This document shows, in pieces, positions 57,297-64,000 of a DNA stretch of 64,000 nucleotides. A program made the translations under genes and the position numbers. Below the pieces are notes generated by a model. It did not search any database. It was given only the letters and a program-made list of their open reading frames with translations, and was not told the DNA's origin. Numbering within the stretch: position 1 is the stretch's first letter; every line of letters starts with the position of its first letter. Source of the stretch: an uncultured Clostridium sp. (GTDB taxonomy: Bacteria; Bacillota; Clostridia; Clostridiales; Clostridiaceae); NCBI GenBank assembly GCA_900543325.1, contig UQQU01000003.1, forward strand, positions 13,539-77,538, written 5' to 3'.

Positions 57297-58490
57297 TTAT
57301 TTAACTAATTTTGCTGTATCTCTAGCAATCATTAATTCCTCATTAGTAGGTACTACATATACCTTTACTCTAGAATCTTCAGTTGATATTTCTTGGATCT
57401 TTCCTCTTATTTCATTATTTTCTTCATTAAGCTCAAATCCAAAGAATTCTAAACCTTTTAATATTTCTTTTCTTGTAATAGAAGAATTTTCTCCTATACC
57501 AGCAGTAAATACTATTACATCTATACCACCCATTGCTCCAGCATAAGCAGCAATTTGAGTTCTAACCTTATAATAGAATATTTCTAAAGCTAGCTTTGCT
57601 CTTTCATTTCCTGATTCAGCAGCAGCTAAAACATCTCTAAAGTCTGATGATACTCCTGAAATTCCTAGAACTCCTGATTTTTTATTTAATAATTCGTCTA
57701 CTTCTTCTATTGTATATCCATGCTGTTCTATTAAGAAGCTAATAACAGATGGATCTATACTTCCTGATCTTGTTCCCATCATAACACCTGCAAGTGGTGT
57801 GAATCCCATAGAAGTATCTACAGATTTACCATTCTTAACAGCTGCTAATGAACAACCATTTCCTAAGTGACATGTAACTATTTTTAAATCTTTTATGTCC
57901 TTTCCTATAACTTCTGCAACTTTATTTGAAACATATTTATGAGATGTTCCATGGAATCCATATTTTCTAATTCCATACTTTTGATATAAATCATATGGTA
58001 ATGGACAAATATATGAATGTTTAGGCATTGTTTGGTGGAATGCTGTATCAAATACTGCTACCATCGGAGTATTTGGCATTAATTCTTTACATGCCTCAAT
58101 TCCTATAACATTTGGTGGGTTATGTAATGGTGCAAGTACTATACAATCTTTAATTGATTGTAAAACTTCATCATTAATTAAAACTGAATCTGAATATTTT
58201 TCCCCACCATGAACAACTCTATGTCCAACTGCTGAAATTTCATCCATAGATTTAATAACTCCATGAATTGGATCAATTAGTGCTTGTAATACTAGTTTTA
58301 TTGCTTCTTTATGATTCTTAATTTCTGCATTAATTACATATTTATCTTTTCCTTCAACCTTCTGAGTTAATAATGATCCTTCAATTCCTATTCTTTCAAC
58401 TAATCCTTGGACCATGCACTCTTCAGTACTCATATCAATTAATTGATATTTTAAAGATGAGCTACCACAGTTTATTATTAAAGTTTTCAT
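57297..58490 (-). CDS. ackA: Acetate kinase
   Basis: 397 aa from the ATG at 58490 (AAGGAG upstream). ASKHA-fold motifs are [52 protein letters not shown] and FTAGIGENS. It makes ATP from acetyl phosphate, the main fermentative energy step in clostridia. The usual partner pta is not adjacent here. Confidence 0.97.
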   Translation of the reverse strand: MKTLIINCGSSSLKYQLIDMSTEECMVQGLVERIGIEGSLLTQKVEGKDKYVINAEIKNHKEAIKLVLQALIDPIHGVIKSMDEISAVGHRVVHGGEKYSDSVLINDEVLQSIKDCIVLAPLHNPPNVIGIEACKELMPNTPMVAVFDTAFHQTMPKHSYICPLPYDLYQKYGIRKYGFHGTSHKYVSNKVAEVIGKDIKDLKIVTCHLGNGCSLAAVKNGKSVDTSMGFTPLAGVMMGTRSGSIDPSVISFLIEQHGYTIEEVDELLNKKSGVLGISGVSSDFRDVLAAAESGNERAKLALEIFYYKVRTQIAAYAGAMGGIDVIVFTAGIGENSSITRKEILKGLEFFGFELNEENNEIRGKIQEISTEDSRVKVYVVPTNEELMIARDTAKLVK

Positions 58491-58549
58491 TCTTCTACAC
58501 TCCTTCAAAAAATTATTATTATTATTTATATATATGACGAATTGTCAAG

Positions 58550-59515
58550 CTAAGTGCAACACTTAGCTTGTTCTTCGTTAAATGCTTCTAACGGTGTCTT
58601 GTATCCAAGACATTTCCGTGGTCTATTATTTAAGATATCCTCAACAATATCAACATGATTTTGATTTATAGTAGAAAAATCAAATTTTTTAGGAAAGAAT
58701 TCTCTAATCAAGCCATTTGTATTTTCATTAGTTCCTCTTTGCCATGAACTGTAAGCATCAGCAAAATACACATCTAAGTCTAATTTATTTTCTAACTCTA
58801 AATATCCAGCAAATTCTTTACCACGGTCTACAGTCAATGATTTTAAATTATTCCTACCAAATTTGCCTAATGCAATAATACAATGTTCATTAAAAGTAGA
58901 AGCTTTTCTATTTTGCATTATTCTGATTTTTGTTAAACGTGTTTTTCTTTCAACGAAAGTTGAAAGACACGCCTTAGATTTTCCCCTACTTGAAACAATA
59001 GTATCAAGTTCCCAGTGTCCAATATCTAATCTTTTTCTTACATCTTTAGGTCTTTGACTTATTGTTTTCCCTATATTGAATTTACCTCGAGTTTCTCTTG
59101 GTTTTAGTGATTTACCCTTCCTGCGAAGCAGGTCAACGGAACAGTGCTCCAAAATACCTTTATATAGCCAAGAGTATATAGTGCTAAATGAAATTATTTG
59201 TTTATTAAATTCAAGTTTTAGACGACCTGAAATCTGTTCTGGAGACCAGTGATTATTTAGCTTTTCTTGAACATAGTTTACTAACGAAGCGTTAGCAATT
59301 TTTCCATGAGGTTTACATTTAACTCTTCTGTTTTCATATTTATCTTGAGCTACATGAGCTTTGTATCTTCCATTAAGATTGTTTCTTTTAATTTCTCTTG
59401 AAATACTTGATTTATTTCTGTTGAGTTCTTTGGCTATTTTAGATAAACTCCATCCTAAATTTAAATATTCTACTATACAACAACGTTCATTTATAGTAAT
59501 ATGTTTATAGCTCAT
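58550..59515 (-). CDS. IS30-family transposase
   Basis: 321 aa, apparently intact. N-terminal helix-turn-helix (LSKIAKELNRNKSSISREIKR), then the IS30 DDE core: first Asp in GHWELDTIVS, second in LTVDRGKEF, Glu in RGTNENTNGLIREFFPKK. The stop codon lies inside the left inverted repeat. Confidence 0.95.
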   Translation of the reverse strand: MSYKHITINERCCIVEYLNLGWSLSKIAKELNRNKSSISREIKRNNLNGRYKAHVAQDKYENRRVKCKPHGKIANASLVNYVQEKLNNHWSPEQISGRLKLEFNKQIISFSTIYSWLYKGILEHCSVDLLRRKGKSLKPRETRGKFNIGKTISQRPKDVRKRLDIGHWELDTIVSSRGKSKACLSTFVERKTRLTKIRIMQNRKASTFNEHCIIALGKFGRNNLKSLTVDRGKEFAGYLELENKLDLDVYFADAYSSWQRGTNENTNGLIREFFPKKFDFSTINQNHVDIVEDILNNRPRKCLGYKTPLEAFNEEQAKCCT

Positions 59516-59614
59516 ACAGTCACGTCCTTTAAAGTGGTTTTCTAGTCAATTATTACTTTAACATGAACGTACCCGTATGGGTTATTTTTTTTGCAATTAA
59601 TTAGTGTTGCACTT
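58552..59614. mobile_element. IS30-family insertion sequence
   Basis: About 1063 bp. AAGTGCAACAC at 58552-58562 and its inverse GTGTTGCACTT at 59604-59614 bound the transposase gene; the inverted repeats may extend further with mismatches. Inside the right end, ACCC-GTAT-GGGT followed by eight T (near 59570-59590) forms a terminator facing plus-strand transcripts. A target duplication could not be defined. It lies about 60 bp upstream of ackA and may affect its promoter. Confidence 0.85.
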
Positions 59615-59749
59615 GATATTGTAATTTATCATATAATAACACTAAATCTTTTAAATAATTAAAAAGATTTATTATTCTATTTTATCTGAAAACTCTGTGA
59701 ACTACTCTCCGCTTTAGAATATAGAATAATTTCTTAATATTAGGTTAAA

Positions 59750-60634
59750 TTAAATATAATAACCTTTTTTAATTTCAGCATAATATCCTTTTAAAGGCTC
59801 AATACTTGATATAATCTCTTCATATTCAGGATAATCTTTAATGATTCTAATGATACATCTTATACAAAAATCTTTTCTTTTATTAAAATCCCTTTTCATT
59901 TCTTTCTTATAGCCCCATGTATGTGTAAATATTTTTTGCTTGTTAGAAAATAAATTATCTAAACTCATTATCTCATTAATTTCAATATTTTTTCTTTTAG
60001 CACACATTGATATAAGTCTTTGTTCTGCAAATACCATATTAGTGATCTTATCATCACCATAATGTAAATTATTCATAAAATCTATAGCTGATGTAGTATA
60101 ATACTTCTTAAACTCCTCGTTAGAAATATACATAAAAGCAGTATTACTAGGTAATACCGACCAATCCCATTCTTCATCTAAAGAATATCCATTTTTAAAT
60201 TTAAAATAATCTTTATCTGGATATACTTCCTTCACTATTTTTTCTTTATGAATTACACTTACCTCTGTATTGCTTAAAACATTTTCTATATTTTCCCACA
60301 CAATAAAATCAGTATCAATCATTACACATGGAGATTTTTGACTTTTTAATGCATAAAGCTTTCCTGCTGCCCAAAATATATTACTATCAATTTTATAATT
60401 GATATCATCTAAAGATATGTCAATTCCCAAATTCCATATTTTCTCTAATCCTATACTTTTATAATAATTAGCTCCAACTTTATCAGTAATCATTTTTATG
60501 CTTCCATTTTTCTCTCTCCACTTTAATGCTGAAAGGATAGTTGTTAATATTTCAAAATCCTCTATATAATATTCCTTATGAGGATTTGCATTAAAAAATG
60601 GTCTGGTCCAATTTGAATGAAATGCTTCTATCAT
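59750..60634 (-). CDS. DUF6734-like protein, possible glycosyltransferase fold
   Basis: 294 aa, soluble. It opens MIEAFHSNWTRPF and contains a DxD-type motif in CVMIDTDFIVWENI, as in GT-A glycosyltransferases, plus SNTAFMYIS and FAEQRLISMCAK. It appears to match DUF6734, a family with no proven function. The sequence suggests sugar transfer but does not prove it. AGAGG precedes the ATG. A small ORF lies 31 bp upstream on the same strand. Confidence 0.7.
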   Translation of the reverse strand: MIEAFHSNWTRPFFNANPHKEYYIEDFEILTTILSALKWREKNGSIKMITDKVGANYYKSIGLEKIWNLGIDISLDDINYKIDSNIFWAAGKLYALKSQKSPCVMIDTDFIVWENIENVLSNTEVSVIHKEKIVKEVYPDKDYFKFKNGYSLDEEWDWSVLPSNTAFMYISNEEFKKYYTTSAIDFMNNLHYGDDKITNMVFAEQRLISMCAKRKNIEINEIMSLDNLFSNKQKIFTHTWGYKKEMKRDFNKRKDFCIRCIIRIIKDYPEYEEIISSIEPLKGYYAEIKKGYYI

Positions 60635-60665
60635 TGCCTCTTTCCCTTCCTCATAAATATAAATT

Positions 60666-60851
60666 CTATATAAGGTTTAATCCATATCCTCCTACCCCTG
60701 AAACATTATATTCTGAAGAAATATTTTCACTACTATATTTATTTATTATGACCCATTTATTTCGCATAATTACATTTCTCTTAATTTCTTTTTTATTTGT
60801 ACATATTACCTTATTCTCTTGCTTCATTTTATTACTTACTTTTTTTCTCAT
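60666..60851 (-). CDS. Small unknown protein with Gly-rich C-terminus
   Basis: 61 aa with an excellent ribosome site (AAGGAG five bases before ATG). The first half is very basic (Lys/Arg), and the C-terminus is VSGVGGYGLNLI. No cysteines suited to a bacteriocin motif beyond one, no signal peptide, no family recognised. It is probably co-transcribed with the DUF6734-like gene. It could be a small precursor peptide, a partner protein or a decayed gene. Confidence 0.5.
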   Translation of the reverse strand: MRKKVSNKMKQENKVICTNKKEIKRNVIMRNKWVIINKYSSENISSEYNVSGVGGYGLNLI

Positions 60852-60924
60852 ACTTTCTCCTTAAAAAAATATTATAGCATAGTAAGTTACCATTATCTTA
60901 CATATGCTATAATATATTATATAC

Positions 60925-62016
60925 TTATTCTTCTATTAAGTCACGTATTACTCTTGTTGCATCCATATAAGAAGCAATAGATTTATCATAATTTAATTTA
61001 TTTATTATCTTTGACACTAACTCTGACATATCTACAGCTCTATACCATTTAGAATTACGTAATTCATCTGATATATATGTTAAGTTCGTAGAATATACTC
61101 TAGATATTATTCCATCTTCATGGAATCTATTAAACTTTTCTAGCCCTTCTGTAAAGAAAGCAAATGTTGTTGCTACATAAACATTTCTTGCTTTTCTTTC
61201 TTTTAATTCTATAGCTATATCAAGTACTGATTCACCAGATGCTATCATATCATCAACTATTAATACATCTTTTCCTTCAACATCTCTTCCCATATACTCA
61301 TGTTCTACTATAGGATTTTTTCCATTTACTATTGTTGAATGGTCTCTTCTCTTATAGAATAAACCTACATCAACCCCTAAAACACTTGAATAATAAATTG
61401 CTCTATCCATAGCTCCAGTATCTGGACTTATAACTATAAGTTTGTCTTTGTTTAACTCTAATGTATTTTCATTCTTTATAAGAGATTTTACTATATCATA
61501 TGTTGGATAGAAATTCTCAAAAGATAGTAGAGGAATTGCATTTTGAACATTAGGATCATGTACATCAAATGTAATTACTTCATGTACTCCTAGCCTTTCT
61601 AATTCTTGAAGTGCTAATGCACAGTCTAAAGATTCTCTGCCTTTGCGTCTATGTTGTCTTGATTCATATAAAAGTGGCATTATTACTGTAATTTTTGCAG
61701 CCTTACCTCTAATTGCAGAAACAGTTCTCTTTATGTCTTGGAAATGCTCATCAGGACCTTTATGGTTAACAAATCCAAACATTTTATATGTACAACTATA
61801 ATTACCAATATCGCATAAAATGTATATATCCTTACCTCTTACACTCTCTGATATTTTGACTTTTCCTTCTCCGTTAGAAAATCTTATTTCATTGATTGGT
61901 ATTAGGAATGATTCATTAGTGTTTCTCTTTTCTTGGATAAGCTTATCAATAGCATTTCCAAGTTCCTTACAACTTTCTAAAGCTATTATTCCTAATTCAT
62001 GTCTTAATTCTGTCAT
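60925..62016 (-). CDS. prs: Ribose-phosphate pyrophosphokinase
   Basis: 363 aa from the ATG at 62016 (GGGGAAAG upstream; a TTG directly before is less likely). PRPP-synthetase features are PLLYESRQHRRKGRESLD, FDVHDPNVQNAIP, and the PRPP-binding VLIVDDMIASGES. It makes PRPP from ribose-5-phosphate and ATP. It is longer than the standard 310-320 residues and diverged at the N-terminus, which matches a clostridial variant branch; a second canonical prs may exist elsewhere. Confidence 0.88.
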   Translation of the reverse strand: MTELRHELGIIALESCKELGNAIDKLIQEKRNTNESFLIPINEIRFSNGEGKVKISESVRGKDIYILCDIGNYSCTYKMFGFVNHKGPDEHFQDIKRTVSAIRGKAAKITVIMPLLYESRQHRRKGRESLDCALALQELERLGVHEVITFDVHDPNVQNAIPLLSFENFYPTYDIVKSLIKNENTLELNKDKLIVISPDTGAMDRAIYYSSVLGVDVGLFYKRRDHSTIVNGKNPIVEHEYMGRDVEGKDVLIVDDMIASGESVLDIAIELKERKARNVYVATTFAFFTEGLEKFNRFHEDGIISRVYSTNLTYISDELRNSKWYRAVDMSELVSKIINKLNYDKSIASYMDATRVIRDLIEE

Positions 62017-62328
62017 CAAACTTTCCCCTTTACATTACAATTTCAAAGATTCAAATTTAATAATACATACTATAGTATATAAAATACCATATATTATAAA
62101 ATTCCAATTATTTATAGTATATAACAAACCCGAATATTAATAAATAGTTATATAAAAATATTCTATTTTATTAGTGGTATTTTCGTTAAATCTCACTAAT
62201 TTTCCTACATATTATTCTAAATTTTATCATCTAAAAATTAAATTTAAGATCAAATATTTTTTAATATATTTTTGATATAATATATAGATAGCTTATTTAA
62301 ACTCATAAACAATAAAAGGAGATTACTT
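62017..62328. other. Divergent intergenic region, prs / methyltransferase
   Basis: Very AT-rich. TTTTGATATAATATA near 62270-62285 is a likely -10 for the rightward gene, with AAAGGAG before its ATG. No RNA element or ORF was recognised. Confidence 0.4.
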
Positions 62329-62937
62329 ATGGATGATACGCATTACGAAAGATTACTTAATATAAAAACTACAGGTGAACAACAAGGATTTTACGAATCT
62401 CATCATTATAATAGATATGAAGCTACGTCTTATCTGGCCTTAGAATCACTATTTAAACATTTCACTCTAAATAGTTCAGATCATATAGTTGACTTTGGCT
62501 GTGGCAAGGGAAGATTGGCCTTTTATATAAACTATTATTACAATTCATATGTTACTGGAATAGAGATGAACAATAACTACTATGATATATGTGAGAATAA
62601 TAAAAAAAGTTATTTTAAGTCATTCTCAAAGCCTAAAGAAAAAATTAACTTTTTGAATATATTTGCAGAAGATTATAAGGTAACACCATTAGATAATAAA
62701 TTCTATTTCTTTAATCCATTTTCACTACAATTATTTATTAAAGTTTTAAATAATATTTTAATTTCAGTAGAAGAATTTCCTAGAGAAATAGATTTGATAT
62801 TTTACTATCCTTCCGAAGAGTACATAGATTACTTAGAAAATTATACAGCGCTAACTCTAAAACAAGAAATTCCAGTACATAATCTTTACTTAATCGACAA
62901 GCGCCAAAAATTCTCTATATACACACTCTATATCTAA
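62329..62937 (+). CDS. Class I SAM-dependent methyltransferase
   Basis: 202 aa. SAM-binding motif I VDFGCGKGRLAFY with the acidic post-motif residue in VTGIEMN, then FFNPFS in place of an NPPF-type catalytic motif. Target unknown; the FNPF motif hints at a small-molecule or protein substrate. The gene's stop codon lies within a CTAAATTG sequence that starts the repeat-like segment downstream. Confidence 0.8.
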   Translation: MDDTHYERLLNIKTTGEQQGFYESHHYNRYEATSYLALESLFKHFTLNSSDHIVDFGCGKGRLAFYINYYYNSYVTGIEMNNNYYDICENNKKSYFKSFSKPKEKINFLNIFAEDYKVTPLDNKFYFFNPFSLQLFIKVLNNILISVEEFPREIDLIFYYPSEEYIDYLENYTALTLKQEIPVHNLYLIDKRQKFSIYTLYI

Positions 62938-63040
62938 ATTGCGCACTAAAGTGTTAATGTCATGATGCCGCAATTTAATGTGTTGAAATTCAAAAGGATG
63001 TCCGTTAGACATCCTTTATGTTATACTTATTTCAACATTA
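62934..63040. repeat. Partial relative of the structured element's left end, with hairpin
   Basis: The first 47 bases match the left end of copies 1 and 2 without gaps at 34 positions, starting with the same CTAAATTG. AAATTGCG and CGCAATTT pair within it. It continues into a hairpin, AAGGATGTC-CGTTA-GACATCCTT (62994-63016), enclosed by TGTTGAAAT/ATTTCAACA. That hairpin may end transcription of the methyltransferase gene. Confidence 0.45.
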
Positions 63041-63091
63041 TTTCAAAATAAAGACACTAAAAACATTTTACTTTTTATAATAAAAATTTAA

Positions 63092-63703
63092 TTACAAGTG
63101 CTCTATTCTGTAGCCTATTTCTTTATTGGCTAATCTATAGCCTTCCTGGATCATTTCCTTTCTAGTTAAGCTATGTCCAATTAAATCATCAATAGTCATT
63201 TGATTTCTATTGCTAAAATATTTATCTAAAAGCATTTGTTCTATATCTTCCTGTGATGCAATAGAATAATCATCTAATATATGTTTAACATTAAATCCAT
63301 TTTCCCTCAAGGCTCTTCCTACTAAAATAGAACGATGACATCTTATTGGTTCTTGCATGGCACCTAATAAAGCTATTTTATAACCTTTATTACAACCATT
63401 TTTTAGTCTTTCTATTCCTTCTATAAATTCATTTTCCTTTATTACTTTCTCAAAATCAGAATACCCTTCTTCATTGTATGATTGCTTATTTATTCTTTTA
63501 GCTGCTAATTCCTTAGCCATATATATGTAAATAAATCCTGCTTTACTTAAAGTATATCTTATAGTTTCCTTATCAAATTGAATATTGTATTTTGAATATG
63601 GTGTTCCTCTAATATCTACTACACAATTGATATTATAATGTTTTAACATATCAATAAGCCTTTCAACTGTATAATTAGAATGTCCTATAGTGTATATCTC
63701 CAT
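63092..63703 (-). CDS. DUF488 family protein
   Basis: 203 aa. Opens IYTIGHSNYTVERLIDML and has VVDIRGTPYSK and the late LLGAMQEPIRCHRSILVGRAL, all typical of DUF488. The conserved Cys/His pair resembles a catalytic or metal site, but the family's function is not settled. GGAGGACAT precedes the ATG. Confidence 0.85.
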   Translation of the reverse strand: MEIYTIGHSNYTVERLIDMLKHYNINCVVDIRGTPYSKYNIQFDKETIRYTLSKAGFIYIYMAKELAAKRINKQSYNEEGYSDFEKVIKENEFIEGIERLKNGCNKGYKIALLGAMQEPIRCHRSILVGRALRENGFNVKHILDDYSIASQEDIEQMLLDKYFSNRNQMTIDDLIGHSLTRKEMIQEGYRLANKEIGYRIEHL

Positions 63704-63782
63704 ATGTCCTCCTAATAAAATTTACTTAACCTTATATTTATATTTTACATTAATTCATTTTTATATTATTTTATTGCACAAA

Positions 63783-63810
63783 AAAGTACTTAGTATAAAC
63801 TAAGTACTTT
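63783..63810 (-). terminator. Terminator downstream of the 5S-like remnant
   Basis: AAAGTACTTAG pairs with CTAAGTACTTT; T run on the minus strand. Similar in design to the terminator at 63918-63944. Confidence 0.85.
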
Positions 63811-63885
63811 ACCTACCTGACAATATTCGTAGGAGCAATTTTTACTCTCCGATTAATCTTCCAGCATGAGATTGCAACGTTGTAT
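63811..63885 (-). pseudogene. Decayed copy of the 5S rRNA 3' half
   Basis: On the minus strand GAGAGTA, then about 14 unmatched bases, then GAATATTGTCAGGTAG align with GAGAGTA-GAACGTTGCCAGGTAG of the real 5S gene next to it. Upstream bases match loosely (GGAAGATTAATCGGAGAGT against GGGAGACTGTGTGGGAGAGT). A terminator follows both copies at the same distance, so this looks like a tandem duplication that has decayed. Confidence 0.55.
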
Positions 63886-63917
63886 TTTTACATTTATATT
63901 GTTTTTACAACAAAAAA

Positions 63918-63944
63918 AGATACCTAGTTTAAACTAAGTATCTT
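63918..63944 (-). terminator. Terminator of the rRNA operon
   Basis: AAGATACCTAGTTT pairs with AAACTAAGTATCTT (one mismatch). On the minus strand a seven-T run follows. It lies directly after the 5S gene. Confidence 0.9.
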
Positions 63945-63946
63945 CT

Positions 63947-64000
63947 ACCTGGCAACGTTCTACTCTCCCACACAGTCTCCCGTGCAGTACCATCGACGCT
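63947..64000 (-). rRNA. rrf: 5S ribosomal RNA, 3' part (gene continues past window)
   Basis: The minus-strand sequence GGGAGACTGTGTGGGAGAGT followed by AGAACGTTGCCAGGT is the conserved 3' half of clostridial 5S rRNA. The 5' half and presumably the rest of an rRNA operon lie beyond 64000. Confidence 0.93.

Noticed and set aside
60598..60864. 88-codon plus-strand frame opposite the small ORF at 60666
   Set aside because: Low-complexity hydrophobic translation with no ribosome site, while the minus-strand ORF has a strong one.

Overview
The window is about 28% GC, Gram-positive, and reads as a Clostridium (cluster I) chromosome. The evidence is strong GGAGG-type ribosome binding sites, AT-rich intergenic DNA, many hairpin-plus-T terminators, an infC-rpmI-rplT operon, BceRSAB- and YesLMN-type modules, a clostridial ferredoxin-type nitrate reductase and a large secreted M60 metalloprotease. 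The species cannot be fixed from the sequence. Sucrose and beta-galactoside uptake plus a mucin-type protease suggest a gut or host-associated saccharolytic anaerobe.

Layout. 1-7050 (minus): a giant multidomain M60 metalloprotease cut by the window edge, preceded by what I read as a c-di-GMP-I riboswitch and a terminator. 7.5-11 kb: a Cys/His-rich MarR regulator and a sucrose PTS permease with its LacI-type regulator and twin operators. 11.4-17.7 kb: an orphan membrane-anchored protein, smpB, a structured non-coding repeat (copy 1), a cobalamin riboswitch with no B12 gene behind it, aspartate 4-decarboxylase, a tiny membrane peptide and a 5'-nucleotidase. 17.7-27.9 kb: a GH42 beta-galactosidase with an ABC importer, divergent from a YesN/YesM/YesL sensor module. 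28-32.7 kb: a Ugp-like importer with glycerophosphodiesterase and HAD phosphatase. 32.8-38.8 kb: a BceAB-type transporter with its two-component system and an AraC regulator. 39-42.5 kb: a heterodimeric ABC exporter. 42.5-43.1 kb: copy 2 of the structured repeat, abutting a short DedA gene. 43.8-48 kb: an LTA-synthase-like sulfatase, RluF and a CDF metal exporter. 48-51.8 kb: the nitrate reductase operon. 52-54.3 kb: a PHP phosphoesterase and the L20-leader/infC operon. 54.3-58.5 kb: an RNA methylase, a GltD-like oxidoreductase, an unknown protein and acetate kinase. 58.5-59.6 kb: one intact IS30-family element. 59.7-63.7 kb: a DUF6734-like protein with a small upstream ORF, PRPP synthetase, a methyltransferase and a DUF488 protein. 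63.8-64.0 kb: the 3' end of a 5S rRNA gene (minus) and a decayed 5S-like copy.

The most unusual feature is a pair of 580-675 bp intergenic elements (12957-13630 and 42485-43064) that share both ends and three long hairpin domains but encode no protein. Several stems differ between the copies by paired changes that keep base pairing, which points to selection on structure. One copy ends exactly at the stop codon of an apparently shortened DedA gene. The other lies directly downstream of a cobalamin riboswitch that has no target gene. A third, partial relative of the left end follows a stop codon at 62934. I do not recognise this family. It could be a large structured RNA, a hairpin-type mobile element, or both.

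How the genes connect. Two ABC sugar-type importers lack an ATPase gene and probably share one encoded elsewhere. Sensing is local: ScrR for sucrose, YesMN for the galactoside cluster, BceRS for the peptide-antibiotic detoxification pump. Two riboswitches give second-messenger and cofactor inputs.
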